From: Salegentibacter sp.
Lineage (GTDB): Bacteria; Bacteroidota; Bacteroidia; Flavobacteriales; Flavobacteriaceae
Reading direction: 5' to 3'
DNA: 64,000 nucleotides
Assembly (NCBI GenBank): GCA_017795085.1
Contig: CP051246.1
Location: forward strand, 3,102,514-3,166,513
Shown: one piece after another, positions 45,898-54,592 of the stretch
Position numbering within the stretch: position 1 is the first letter of the stretch
Layout: each line of letters opens with the position of its first letter
Made by a program: the position numbers and the translations under genes
Notes under the pieces: model-generated
What the model was told of the DNA's origin: nothing
What the model saw: the letters and a program-made list of their open reading frames with translations, nothing else
Database searches by the model: none

Positions 45898-47305
45898 GAT
45901 TTTTATTTTTAGATTTCTCTATTTTTACCGCATCTTCATTTAAATAAAGCATAGTAATAGCGTTTTCAATTTCAACTTCAATAATTGATGCTAATCCCAT
46001 AATTCTTTTTCTTATAATAAAGTAAACTGCAATTGAAGGAGCGGCAATAATTAAACCAGTCGCAGTAGTAATAAGCGCTTTAGAAATAGCATCAGAGAGT
46101 ACAGCTGCACCACCCTCGTCACCATACATAGCAACCAGACCAAATGCCTCTATCATACCTACAATGGTACCAAGTAGCCCAAGCAAAGGAGAAAGAGAAG
46201 CAATTACCGAAAGTGGATATATTCGGTTAAGATGATCTTTAATATCACGAGCAGCAATGTCACCAGCGGTCTCACTAACTACTTCTCTGCCTGCTTCTTT
46301 ATGTTTAAAAATAAAACCCAAGGCTTCACCCAATGGAGAAGGATGTTCCTCACATGCCTTAAGCGCACCGCCCACATCATCTTGTGAAAGATTATTCCTT
46401 ACAAGAGAACGCAGTTTCTTAGGCGCTAGATGTTCTTCTCGTGAAGTCATAAATCTTTGTACCGAAATTACGATTGCTACCAGACCTAAAATATACAAAG
46501 GATACATCCAAGCTCCCCCTGCCTTTATCTGAGCCGCCCAATCTATTTTCACACCATTTTCCTCAGCTTGCTCTTCTGGACTGTCCCCCGCAATATCACT
46601 GGATGAAATACCACTATTCTCTTCTTGAACATCTACTGACTCAGCAATTTTATTAGGAAGAATTCCCGGCCCACCTTCAAGAGCCTCCAAATTTTGAGCA
46701 AGAAATAAAGCATCAAACCCAGCATCGCGGGAATCAGGACATATAAATGAAACACCCTTAAGTGTGAAATCGCCAAAATCTTTCCAGAGATCACGGGTGA
46801 TAGAGGTCCAGTTACCGGGCCCGTTATCGTTAATCAACAATGCACCTGGAATTGCCTTACCTTCTCCGGCCTTATATGTATAGTTATATTCTTCTCCTAT
46901 TCGATTGTTAGAATCACCAATTAGTTGATGGTCAAAGTGCATACCTATCTGCAAGTCATCGCCCCACTTGATCCATTTAAAAGTAATAAACCGAAATTCT
47001 CCGGGGCCAGGATTTTCCCGAATGGGAATCGACAGACCTGACATTTTAGCTGGACTATTGGATGATTGAACATAAATATAATTAGCACTTATTGTATCTG
47101 AACCTCCTGCATGTACAAATTCTTCTTCACCTTGCCAATAAGCACCACTAGGTATTTCATCATTAAAAATTCCAAATTTAGTAGTATCACCTTCAGTTTC
47201 GGTTTTGTTATTCTGACTTGTTTGGGAAAAACAGGGTATAGCAATAAATACTAAAGCCATAACAAGAAGAAAAGCAAGTAGTTGGCCATTTGATAATAGT
47301 TTCAT
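45881..47305 (-). CDS. exbB: ExbB/TolQ-family protein with large N-terminal extension
   Basis: The start was set at MKLLSNGQLLAFLLVMALVF, a signal peptide. About 200 residues of periplasmic beta-rich sequence follow (GAYWQGEEEFVHAGGSD, RFITFKWIKWGDDLQIGMHF, FTLKGVSFICPDSRDAGFDA). Then comes the ExbB/MotA core: YPLYILGLVAIVISVQRFMT, YPLSVIASLSPLLGLLGTIV and ALITTATGLIIAAPSIAVYF. Normal ExbB proteins are half this length. Extracytoplasmic extensions occur in some lineages and may sense load. It is the first gene of the operon. Confidence 0.9.
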   Translation of the reverse strand: MKLLSNGQLLAFLLVMALVFIAIPCFSQTSQNNKTETEGDTTKFGIFNDEIPSGAYWQGEEEFVHAGGSDTISANYIYVQSSNSPAKMSGLSIPIRENPGPGEFRFITFKWIKWGDDLQIGMHFDHQLIGDSNNRIGEEYNYTYKAGEGKAIPGALLINDNGPGNWTSITRDLWKDFGDFTLKGVSFICPDSRDAGFDALFLAQNLEALEGGPGILPNKIAESVDVQEENSGISSSDIAGDSPEEQAEENGVKIDWAAQIKAGGAWMYPLYILGLVAIVISVQRFMTSREEHLAPKKLRSLVRNNLSQDDVGGALKACEEHPSPLGEALGFIFKHKEAGREVVSETAGDIAARDIKDHLNRIYPLSVIASLSPLLGLLGTIVGMIEAFGLVAMYGDEGGAAVLSDAISKALITTATGLIIAAPSIAVYFIIRKRIMGLASIIEVEIENAITMLYLNEDAVKIEKSKNKNHASTI

Positions 47306-47686
47306 TTTTTTTGTTTTTATAAATATCATGTTAAAGATTTAATAGGCTATATATTTTCAATTAATATTCCCAGTTACCCTATTACAGGTTCTCGTAGAAA
47401 CTTTTCCAAATATTAAATTTATACAAAAATTGAAGTAGAAATAATAAATTATAAAATTTAATATAAAAATTAAAAATCGCGCAAACGATAGAGTTCAATT
47501 CTTTTAAGTTAGCAAATAAACGAATAAATCATCATAGCGATAAGGGGGTAATTAAGCTATTAAGAGGGGCGAATTGAATTTTTAATGAAAATACAGCACA
47601 ATTACACTTGAAGTATTAAGTTTGTATTAATTATTAAATTGAATGCCCCTATTAGATTTTTAAGAAATATTTTATTGTATATCCGT
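47306..47686. other. AT-rich intergenic region
   Basis: It holds the promoter region of the exbB operon (leftward) and the 3' end of an IS fragment on the right. No gene, repeat or hairpin was recognised. Confidence 0.5.
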
Positions 47687-48150
47687 TTAGTGTCCACTTG
47701 CTGTAATGCTTGCTATCACTAACCTGTCAAATATTTTATCCCCAAAATACCGTCTATTTAACTTGTAAATGAATTCATTGAGGTATAATTGCAGGTATTT
47801 TTTCTTGATTTTATGATATGTACCGGCGAAATTCCGCTTTGCATTACTAATGGCAATGTGTACCCATTTAAGAGTTTCTTTGGTGGTTGTCTCGTTTGAT
47901 TTTTCAGTCATATGTAGTTCTACATAATCTGCGATATCAAGGTAGGAGGTGCTTTTATCAGTAAAAACAATAACTTGTTCCTCATCAATTGCCTGTTTAA
48001 AGGTCTGGTCCGTTCCTTCCGCTTTGTGATCATCAAGAACTTTTGCCTTAAAATACCTGCATTGCCTATCAACTTTACCAGTATCGATATCCTCTAGTAC
48101 AGTACTTTCAGCCATTACCATAACATTGGATTTTGTTTTGCTGCCGCGGC
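47687..48150 (-). pseudogene. IS1595-family transposase, 3' half
   Basis: The frame encodes GSKTKSNVMVMAES, VDRQCRYFKAKVLDDH, VIVFTDKSTSYLDIADYVE, TLKWVHIAISNAKRNF and KLNRRYFGDKIFDRL, the ISXO2-like C-terminal catalytic half. The zinc ribbon and first catalytic Asp are missing. The upstream cut at 48150 coincides with the start of an IS21 end; an apparent ATG at 48244 is an artefact of that fusion. Confidence 0.85.
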
Positions 48151-48289
48151 TGTTTATTCCAATTGAAAAGTAGGCCACTATTTCAGTTGAAAAGTATACC
48201 ATTTTCTCTAAAGAATAAAGTTTTTTTCCTGTGGCGTACCCCACAGGAAAAAGTGGTCATAAAGACGTAGTTCTGTGATTTTTTGATTT

Positions 48290-48396
48290 TCATTTTTTCA
48301 TCTTTTCTTTGGTTTCTTTTAGGCGGTAGGATTCCCCGTTCATATTGACCAGGTAGGCTTTATGGGTAAGGCGGTCTACAAGGGCTGCTGTGAGCA
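48290..48396 (-). pseudogene. istB: IS21 IstB C-terminal scrap, copy 1
   Basis: The minus strand reads LTAALVDRLTHKAYLVNMNG and ESYRLKETKEKMKK to a stop, the end of an IstB ATPase. The IS21 terminal repeat-like sequence (AAAAGTAGGCCACTATTTCA) lies just downstream at about 48165-48185. The same scrap occurs at 56147-56253. Confidence 0.75.
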
Positions 48397-48418
48397 CAGG
48401 AAAGGTCTATTTTCGACT

Positions 48419-48448
48419 GGGTTTAATTTTAATATTAAAGTTGAACCC
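48419..48448. repeat. 30-bp imperfect palindrome upstream of the lipoprotein gene
   Basis: GGGTTTAATTTTAAT and its near complement ATTAAAGTTGAACCC face each other. The same sequence occurs at 51224-51253 and 56276-56305, in each case about 165-170 bp before the lipoprotein ATG. It could be an operator or an insulator-like terminator. Confidence 0.6.
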
Positions 48449-48536
48449 TTACTTCATAAGGAAAAGTCGAAACTGAAAAACAAACCTAATTAGTAATATT
48501 TAAATATTTTTCTAAATTTCTAGACGATTAAAGAAT

Positions 48537-48565
48537 CCCCCCTTTAAATTACTAATTTCCCCCTC
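48537..48565 (+). promoter_or_regulatory. Double C-tract motif
   Basis: CCCCCCTTTAAATTACTAA followed by TTTCCCCCTC lies about 54 bp before the lipoprotein ATG at 48619. Equivalent motifs precede 51419, 54593, 56476 and, less well kept, 11242. The C-tracts are about two helical turns apart, which suits a dimeric regulator. Confidence 0.5.
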
Positions 48566-48618
48566 TTATAATAAGCAACTTCTTTTTAAATTGATTTAGA
48601 ACTTTTAAAGCCATTAAT

Positions 48619-49599
48619 ATGAGAAAACTTTACTATTTATTTTTCTTGCTTATGCTATGTGCTTGCGAGCAGGAACAATTAGAACCTGATATAAAGGAAG
48701 AAAGTAAAGATATTAAAAATAAGAAGGAGAAGGCTGATAACAATAAATCCTCAAATAATCCTTTTTATAAAGCTACCTTACAGGTCTTTAGCAGTAATCC
48801 TGTTGAATTAATGGAGCCTATATATCTGGACCTTACTTTGGAAATGAATTCGACATACCCGGGAGATCCCAATGATATCCAATCCTTGGGTTATCAAATT
48901 GTTAGAAATGGAGAGCCCTTCGATGAAAATGATGGGGATACTTACTTATCCTGCGGGGTTTTTGCGACCCGTTGTACAATTGACGCGAAACAACCCGGGA
49001 AATGGAAAATAAGGGCAGTAGTGTATTATGATAGCCCTATCCATGGGTGGCAAACTGTATATTCTAATGAAGAAGAAATAGAGGTTTCTTTTCCTGAAAT
49101 TAGCGATATTTTAGCAGATGGCGGGATACAAAGCCAGATGAATACCACCTGGCAAGATACCAAAGATGCCGCATCCTCTTCAGGTAGGCATGAAAAAGGC
49201 TTCTACATATATGCGAATACTGAAAATGGAAATCTGAATTATGAGGCTGGCAATATTGAAAACGGCCCAACCGTTTCTTGTGTTGAGAATGCCACGATAA
49301 CTCCCGGCATACTCAATGAAACCTTCAATCCAGTCTTCGAAGATGGAGGAGTTTTTGGTGTGGCTTACTATCATTGCCATACCACACTGGATTACTGCCC
49401 TGGAACCACCTGTGACAACGATACTTATTTTGCGAGAGAGCCCACCGGGCCCTCTGGAGCAGATTATTCTTGGGCTACAAATTACCTTATTCCCTTAATC
49501 GTTAGGGATTATAGTGCTAATAGAATTACCAGTTGTACAGATGTAGATGCTCCTTCACAAAATTATTTTTCTGGTCCCTCCAGGAGATATTACAATTAA
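48619..49599 (+). CDS. JAMM-like variable lipoprotein, copy A (intact)
   Basis: This 326-residue lipoprotein starts MRKLYYLFFLLMLCAC with lipobox LCAC, followed by a charged linker (about 17-45). An Ig-like domain (about 48-160, FYKATLQVFSSNPVELM to EEEIEVSFPEI) precedes a variable C-terminal domain (about 165-326). The latter contains FGVAYYHCHTTLDYCPGTTC and GPSGADYS and ends GPSRRYYN. HxH plus PSxxD resembles a JAMM/JAB metal site with an inserted Cys pair; here the Pro after HxH is lost. The first 119 codons are identical to copy C. A secreted partner gene follows 26 bp downstream. An effector role is inferred. Confidence 0.8.
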   Translation: MRKLYYLFFLLMLCACEQEQLEPDIKEESKDIKNKKEKADNNKSSNNPFYKATLQVFSSNPVELMEPIYLDLTLEMNSTYPGDPNDIQSLGYQIVRNGEPFDENDGDTYLSCGVFATRCTIDAKQPGKWKIRAVVYYDSPIHGWQTVYSNEEEIEVSFPEISDILADGGIQSQMNTTWQDTKDAASSSGRHEKGFYIYANTENGNLNYEAGNIENGPTVSCVENATITPGILNETFNPVFEDGGVFGVAYYHCHTTLDYCPGTTCDNDTYFAREPTGPSGADYSWATNYLIPLIVRDYSANRITSCTDVDAPSQNYFSGPSRRYYN

Positions 49600-49625
49600 T
49601 ATTAAACATAAAAAAGACAATAAAA

Positions 49626-50600
49626 ATGCATACAGTAAAAATTTTAATAACCGCATTTATCTTCCTGAGTATTCCGGCAATGGCCCAGGAAAACCCCTAT
49701 CCCCTATCCCAGCATCAGTTAGAGGAATTGTTTCAGGAAAATAAAAAGATAACCGATCAGTTTGCCGGAGAAAACGGGTATAGTCGTAAAAAATTATCGT
49801 CCATGTCCAAAAAGAACAGAGAAGCCTTTATGACCGCCAAAGCCAAGCAACTCGTCTTGATCTATGGTTCCGCATACTTTCGGGAATATAGAGAACCGGT
49901 AATTGAAGAAACAATCTCAGGGGATGAAGAAGATTATGGAGAAAAACGCTACAAGGTTAAATTCCCTTACAACCCTTCTAAAGAAAAGCTTTGGGGAGAT
50001 TATGCCGCAGTGGTCACCTTTTTAAACAATGGCAGGGCCCGATCGATTAATTTCGGTGGTCATAGTTTAGGCATAGTGAACCCGAAATTAGAGCATTATA
50101 AAAATAGTGAGATTATGGAAATGAAATATCAACCCGCAACCTCTCCTAAATTCAATTTGCAAGCACAAACTGATAGTCTTATTCAGGAAAACAGAAAAAA
50201 GAGAGATATACAGCTTAAAAAAGAAAAAGCCCGGGATAAAATATTTCTTAAATCTTATGATGCAAAAATTGGCGATTACGAAAACAAGCCGGTGAAAACT
50301 ATCCCTCCCGCCCAGCGAAACAACATATTAATTGCAATGGCAAGGAAATTGATTCTAAGAATAAGAAGAGAACCATCCTCTTATCATGGCTTCCATGAAA
50401 CACCTGAAATTAAGCACGTTGAATTGAATGAGAATAATTTTCCCGCTATGATAAGCAAGAACTTTGGGAAAATGGCATACCGCGTTAGTTTTTACCAGGA
50501 TTCGGATAAAAAGGATATAGATTACATCGTTTATATATTAGAAGAAACCGGCCAAAAGTACCTATTAAATAAAAATGATTGGCTGGAATTGCAACAGTAA
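49626..50600 (+). CDS. Two-domain secreted partner protein
   Basis: This 324-residue secreted protein starts at MHTVKILITAFIFLSIPAMA-Q, a signal peptide. It contains two copies of a weak module, a short helix [hydrophobic]-P/S-xxx-R/K-xxx-AK followed by YxVxF: SMSKKNREAFMTAKAKQL with RYKVKFPYN, then IPPAQRNNILIAMARKLIL with AYRVSFYQD. A charged linker (SLIQENRKKRDIQLKKEKAR) joins them. The second half is almost identical to that of 52408-53382, the first half is not. It may protect against or assist the adjacent lipoprotein; no known family was recognised. Confidence 0.8.
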   Translation: MHTVKILITAFIFLSIPAMAQENPYPLSQHQLEELFQENKKITDQFAGENGYSRKKLSSMSKKNREAFMTAKAKQLVLIYGSAYFREYREPVIEETISGDEEDYGEKRYKVKFPYNPSKEKLWGDYAAVVTFLNNGRARSINFGGHSLGIVNPKLEHYKNSEIMEMKYQPATSPKFNLQAQTDSLIQENRKKRDIQLKKEKARDKIFLKSYDAKIGDYENKPVKTIPPAQRNNILIAMARKLILRIRREPSSYHGFHETPEIKHVELNENNFPAMISKNFGKMAYRVSFYQDSDKKDIDYIVYILEETGQKYLLNKNDWLELQQ

Positions 50601-50769
50601 GTATATTGCGTTTGTATGGGGAAAACCAAAAAGTACGACTATTCTGAGTTTTGTTGAACAGTTCCGTGATTAAATATCGTGACCAGACTACACAAGGCAC
50701 AGCCGGAAGAAAGCAGGAGTGGTGTGCAAAGAGCTGCGAAGGCATTGAGCATTGCTATCTCAACGTCAA

Positions 50770-50985
50770 ATGAGGAAGCCTGGTTTATGAGGTAGATTAT
50801 GTGGTCCCTATTCCAGGATTGTTATCAGGAAGCTAAAATTATTATACCACTAGAGTTTGAATCTGAAACTTACCACAGGGAGGGTGTGAAATTTCCGATA
50901 GCATGGTAGAAACACCCTTATACCTTCCCCACAAGATAATGGCCGGCGATGAGGGTTTTTGATGAAAATGTAACCAACTAAAATT
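50770..50985 (+). pseudogene. JAMM-like lipoprotein scrap
   Basis: SLVYEVDYVVPIPG and later DNA-level matches to the region around the HTHP motif and the GRRIYDEN end of the 11242 copy are visible, with stops in all frames. The preceding 110 bp (50600-50710) recur after the next partner gene (53385-53480), so 3' flanks are shared too. Confidence 0.6.
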
Positions 50986-51418
50986 TTTAATTATGAGAGT
51001 ACCAGGGTACCATATTCACCGAGGAAATAAATTATGATAATGAACATAATGGTAGACAAACCTATTTACTGGATTGTTGAAAAATTTAAGAAGAAAAAAA
51101 TCCTATCACACTGAATTTAAAAAAGACTTTACCATTTTACTGGAAAATGGGGAAGTGTTATGGTATAGAATTATTTTTAGAGCTCATTTAAGACATCTCT
51201 TAAAAATATACAACTTACAATAAGGGTTTAATTTTAATATTAAAGTTGAACCCTTACTTCATAAGGAAAAGTTGAAACTGCCCCCCTGATTATAATTATC
51301 TAAATATTTTGTGTAACTTTTAGACAATCAACCAAGCCCCCCCCTTAAAATTACGAATTCACCCCTCTTATAAAAAGCAACTTCTTTTTAAATTGAGTAA
51401 GAATTTAGAGCCATTAAT
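50986..51418. other. Intergenic region before lipoprotein copy B
   Basis: No gene is supported. It contains the 30-bp palindrome (51224-51253) and the double C-tract motif (51337-51367). From 51224 it aligns with the upstream region of copy A but at visibly lower identity than the coding sequence that follows. Confidence 0.55.
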
Positions 51419-52390
51419 ATGAGAAAACTTTACTATTTATTTTTCCTGCTTATGCTATGTGCTTGCGAGCAGAAACAATTAGAACCTGATATAAAGGAAG
51501 AAAGTAAAGATATTAAAAATAAGAAGGAGAAGGCTGATAACAATAAATCCTCAAATAATCCTTTTTATAAAGCTACCTTACAAGTATTTAGCAGTAATCC
51601 TGTTGAATTAATGGAGCCTATATATCTGGACCTTACTTTGGAAATGAATTCGACATACCCGGGAGATCCCAATGATATCCAATCCTTGGGTTATCAAATT
51701 GTTAGAAATGGAGAGCCCTTCGATGAAAATGATGGGGATACTTACTTATCCTGCGGGGTTTTTGCGACCCGTTGTACAATTGACGCGAAACAACCCGGGC
51801 TATGGAAAATAAGGGCAGTAGTGTATTATGATAGCCCTATCCATGGGTGGCAAACTGTATATTCTAATGAGGAAGAAATAGAGGTTTCTTTCCCTGAAAT
51901 TAGTGCCATTCTAGCAGATGGTGGGATACAAAGCCAGATGAATACCACCTGGCAAGATACCAAAGATGCCGCATCCTCTTGAGGTAGACATGAAAAAGGC
52001 TTCTACATATATGCGAATACCGAAAATGGAAATTTGGATTATGAAATATCAAGTTCTATTATTGAGGGTCCAACGGTTGGTTGTTATGGAAAACCAACTA
52101 TAGTTCCCGGAGCAACTGTTGATGAAGCAACCAACCCACAATTTGAAGAGGGTGGCGTTTTTGCCGCGGCGGTTTTTCATACCCATACACCATTAACATA
52201 CTGTTCAAGCCATCTTGATAGAGATGTTGGACCTTCTGATAACAACGGTCAGGGTGATATAGATTTCGCAAATTCAAAGAATATTCCTGGTGCTGTCATG
52301 GATTATTCCACAACAATTCAAGGAGGGCATGATATAGATCAAAATTCTGAAGTATATACTTTTGGCCCTAATAGAAGAACATACTTTTAA
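51419..52390 (+). pseudogene. JAMM-like variable lipoprotein, copy B (one internal TGA)
   Basis: The first 187 codons are nearly identical to copy A; then TGA at 51980-51982 replaces the TCA Ser codon found in copy A. The same frame reopens immediately and runs to 52390 with FAAAVFHTHTPLTYCSSH, VGPSDNNGQGD, IPGAVMDYS and FGPNRRTYF. The HTHTP and PSDNN elements of the JAMM-like site are present. A single base change separates it from an intact gene. Its partner at 52408 is intact. Confidence 0.8.
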
Positions 52391-52407
52391 TATATAAAAA
52401 ATTAATC

Positions 52408-53382
52408 ATGAAATATTATCAAAACCTCTTAATTGCATTCGTACTAATTGGTCTCCCGGCTTTTTCACAAACTAAAACTGAATTAAGCCAGGAAAGGATT
52501 GAAGAGAAAGTCGATACCATCCAGGAAAAACTGGCTGCTCTTAGTATTGAAAATTGGATAGATTTCTCAAAAGAAGAAAAGTCAAACTATTTAAGGTTAA
52601 AAGCCGAAGAAATAGTGCTGCTCCTGGGCCCAGGTTTTTATGACGAGTCCCAAAAAATCATTATCAACAAGGACGTTGTTGTAAAAACAGGGGAATCCAG
52701 AAATGATGCCTTATTAGGTAAAAAAGTCTACGAAGTAAACTTTCAGAATGCACCTGATGAAAAAAACTCTAAAAATTATGCGGCGATCGTTACCTTTTTG
52801 AAAAGCTCTGGTAAAGCATATCATATCTCCTTTAGCAATATGATGGGTTTGTGGTTTGGTGAAGAAAGTCCTTATGAACTTTTCAAGAATGGAGTCAAAA
52901 TAAAGAATGAAACAGAAGGATTAAAAAGTGCTCCAGGTTTCAATTTGCAAGCACACACCGATAGTCTTATTCAGGAAAACAGAAAAAGGAGGGATATACA
53001 GCTTAAAAAAGAAAAGGCCCGCGATCAAATATTTCTTAAATCTTATGATGCAATAATTGGCAATTACAACTACAAGCCAGTGAAAACTTTTCCTCCCTCC
53101 CAGCGAAACGATATATTAATTGCAATGGCAAGGAAATTAATTCTTAAAAGAGAGCCCTATTCTTACCATGGCTTCCATGAAACCCCTGAAATTGAATATG
53201 TTGAATTGAATGAGAATAATTTTCCCGCTATGGTAAGCAAAAACTTTGGAAAAATGGCATACCGCGTTAGCTTTTACCAGGATTCCGATAAAAAGGATAT
53301 AGATTATATCGTTTATATATTAGAGGAAACCGGCCAAAAGTACCTATTAAACAATATTGATTGGCTGGAATTGCGACAGTAA
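52408..53382 (+). CDS. Two-domain secreted partner protein
   Basis: This 324-residue protein begins MKYYQNLLIAFVLIGLPAFS-Q (signal peptide), 17 bp after the copy B lipoprotein. The first module (DFSKEEKSNYLRLKAEEIVL, KVYEVNFQN) differs from that of 49626-50600. From FNLQAHTDSLIQENRK onward the two are nearly identical (PPSQRNDILIAMARKLILK, MAYRVSFYQDSDKKDIDYIV). The variable half therefore lies next to the variable half of the upstream lipoprotein. Confidence 0.82.
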   Translation: MKYYQNLLIAFVLIGLPAFSQTKTELSQERIEEKVDTIQEKLAALSIENWIDFSKEEKSNYLRLKAEEIVLLLGPGFYDESQKIIINKDVVVKTGESRNDALLGKKVYEVNFQNAPDEKNSKNYAAIVTFLKSSGKAYHISFSNMMGLWFGEESPYELFKNGVKIKNETEGLKSAPGFNLQAHTDSLIQENRKRRDIQLKKEKARDQIFLKSYDAIIGNYNYKPVKTFPPSQRNDILIAMARKLILKREPYSYHGFHETPEIEYVELNENNFPAMVSKNFGKMAYRVSFYQDSDKKDIDYIVYILEETGQKYLLNNIDWLELRQ

Positions 53383-53489
53383 GTATATTATGTTTGTATG
53401 GGAAAACCAAAAAGTACGACTATTCTGAGTTTTGTTGAATAGGTCCGTGATTAAAAATCATGACGAGACTACACGCCGGGAGAAGCAGG

Positions 53490-53739
53490 AGTGGTGCGCA
53501 TACAACATTGGATACTGCCCTGGACCACATGCTATTTGGAGATAATTAATTTGCGAGAGAGCCCACTGGCCCATCAGATGATGGTAAGGGCTAATATAAA
53601 TAATACAAAAGCCCCTGGGATATTAAAAGACTATAACAAAACCCCTAAAATCTATTGGTATGATCTTTTAAAATCTTCTGCCAAAGTTTATGAATATGGT
53701 TCTTCTAAAAGAACTAGACCTTTACAAATAAATAATTAA
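53490..53739 (+). pseudogene. JAMM-like lipoprotein 3' fragment
   Basis: The fragment starts at DNA matching the TTGGATTACTGCCCTGGA region of copy A and keeps the REPTGPSDD element, then in another frame APGILKDYNKTPKIYWYD and SSAKVYEYGSSKRTRPL. Frameshifts prevent a full product. It directly precedes another partner gene, preserving the lipoprotein-partner order. Confidence 0.7.
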
Positions 53740-53750
53740 ATCCTGATTTT

Positions 53751-54191
53751 ATGAAGACTCTATTATTAAATATTTTTCTTTTATTAACCAGTATACTATT
53801 GGCTCAAGAGCGGGATACTGCAACATTGCAACAAGAAAAAGATTCTGTTGCCAAATATAATGCTATTATTCAACAATATAAAGGAGAGAATTTAGCTTCA
53901 TTACCAGAATCAAATAAAAATGAACTTATCATGGCAAAAGCAAAGAAAACCAGGATAGAACAAGGTTTTGGAATTACCTCCTGGAATATCCAGAAACACA
54001 GGGAAATGTTTGCCACAACTGGGGGAGAAAAACACCTTCCAGGCTTTGAGGGAGATAAAATATATTGGGTGAAATTCCCTATCAAAGATACCCTGAAAAA
54101 AGATAATACTTCATTTTCTACCATTGGGGTTGTGGAAAAAAATGGGGACGTATTAATTAGAATTGTTCCTTCGGAAGTGAAAGTTGATTAA
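53751..54191 (+). CDS. Single-domain secreted partner protein
   Basis: This 146-residue protein has a signal peptide (MKTLLLNIFLLLTSILLA-Q), a coiled stretch (DTATLQQEKDSVAKYNAIIQ) and one module: LASLPESNKNELIMAKAKKT then IYWVKFPIK, ending STIGVVEKNGDVLIRIV. It resembles the first module of the two-domain partners. Its upstream lipoprotein is only a fragment, so it is an orphan partner here. Confidence 0.78.
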   Translation: MKTLLLNIFLLLTSILLAQERDTATLQQEKDSVAKYNAIIQQYKGENLASLPESNKNELIMAKAKKTRIEQGFGITSWNIQKHREMFATTGGEKHLPGFEGDKIYWVKFPIKDTLKKDNTSFSTIGVVEKNGDVLIRIVPSEVKVD

Positions 54192-54246
54192 AGTAAAATT
54201 AAATTTCCAGGTTGTAAAACCCTTTTAAATAAGGGCGGTAAAAAAG

Positions 54247-54330
54247 AATTCCGGTTGAACCGTATATGTCTTTGAGAAAATAGATGAAGTTCTCATCACA
54301 GTTCATGAGAAAGATGATAAGTTCCATTAG
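54247..54330 (+). pseudogene. 3' scrap of a partner gene
   Basis: TVYVFEKIDEVLITVHEKDD followed by KFH-stop matches the last 23 codons of the intact 57449-57868 gene. The bases beyond the stop also resemble the 3' flank at 58585. Confidence 0.7.
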
Positions 54331-54501
54331 ATTTTCAAACCAACGGAAGTGATAGTATTGTTTAAACCGGTTTTGTAGTGCACAAGCCAACTGTAATTTA
54401 TTTTTGTTGATAGCACGGAAAATGCAATAATTTCTGGCATAATAATCTTCAATTCCTTTTTCGAAGAAGATTGCATTTATTCCAATTGCTGCCGGTATTT
54501 A

Positions 54502-54529
54502 CCCCCTTTAAAATACGGATTTACCCCTC
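54502..54529 (+). promoter_or_regulatory. Double C-tract motif upstream of 54593
   Basis: CCCCCTTTAAAATACGGA followed by TTTACCCCTC matches the motif before the lipoprotein genes, although this gene belongs to another family. That suggests common regulation of the whole array. Confidence 0.5.
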
Positions 54530-54592
54530 AACATCTTATTGACTTTTTTCTAATTTACGAGAGTTATTGTCAAAATAATAATTGATTATTAC

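Larger units (their letters stand above)
48151..48974. repeat. 824-bp repeat, copy 1 (IS21 end to lipoprotein 5' half)
   Basis: This segment is identical to 56008-56831 at an exact offset of 7857 bp. It contains an IS21 terminal region, the IstB C-terminal scrap, a 30-bp imperfect palindrome, the double C-tract motif and the first 119 codons of the lipoprotein gene. Near identity at non-coding positions points to recent duplication or gene conversion. Confidence 0.85.

Noticed and set aside
48151-48244. N-terminal extension of the IS1595 fragment starting at an ATG at 48244
   Set aside because: The first 30 codons come from an IS21 end that also occurs at 56008; the start is a fusion artefact.
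51980-51982. In-frame TGA as a selenocysteine codon
   Set aside because: The sister copy has TCA (Ser) at this place, there is no obvious downstream stem-loop, and the residue is not in the metal-site motif.
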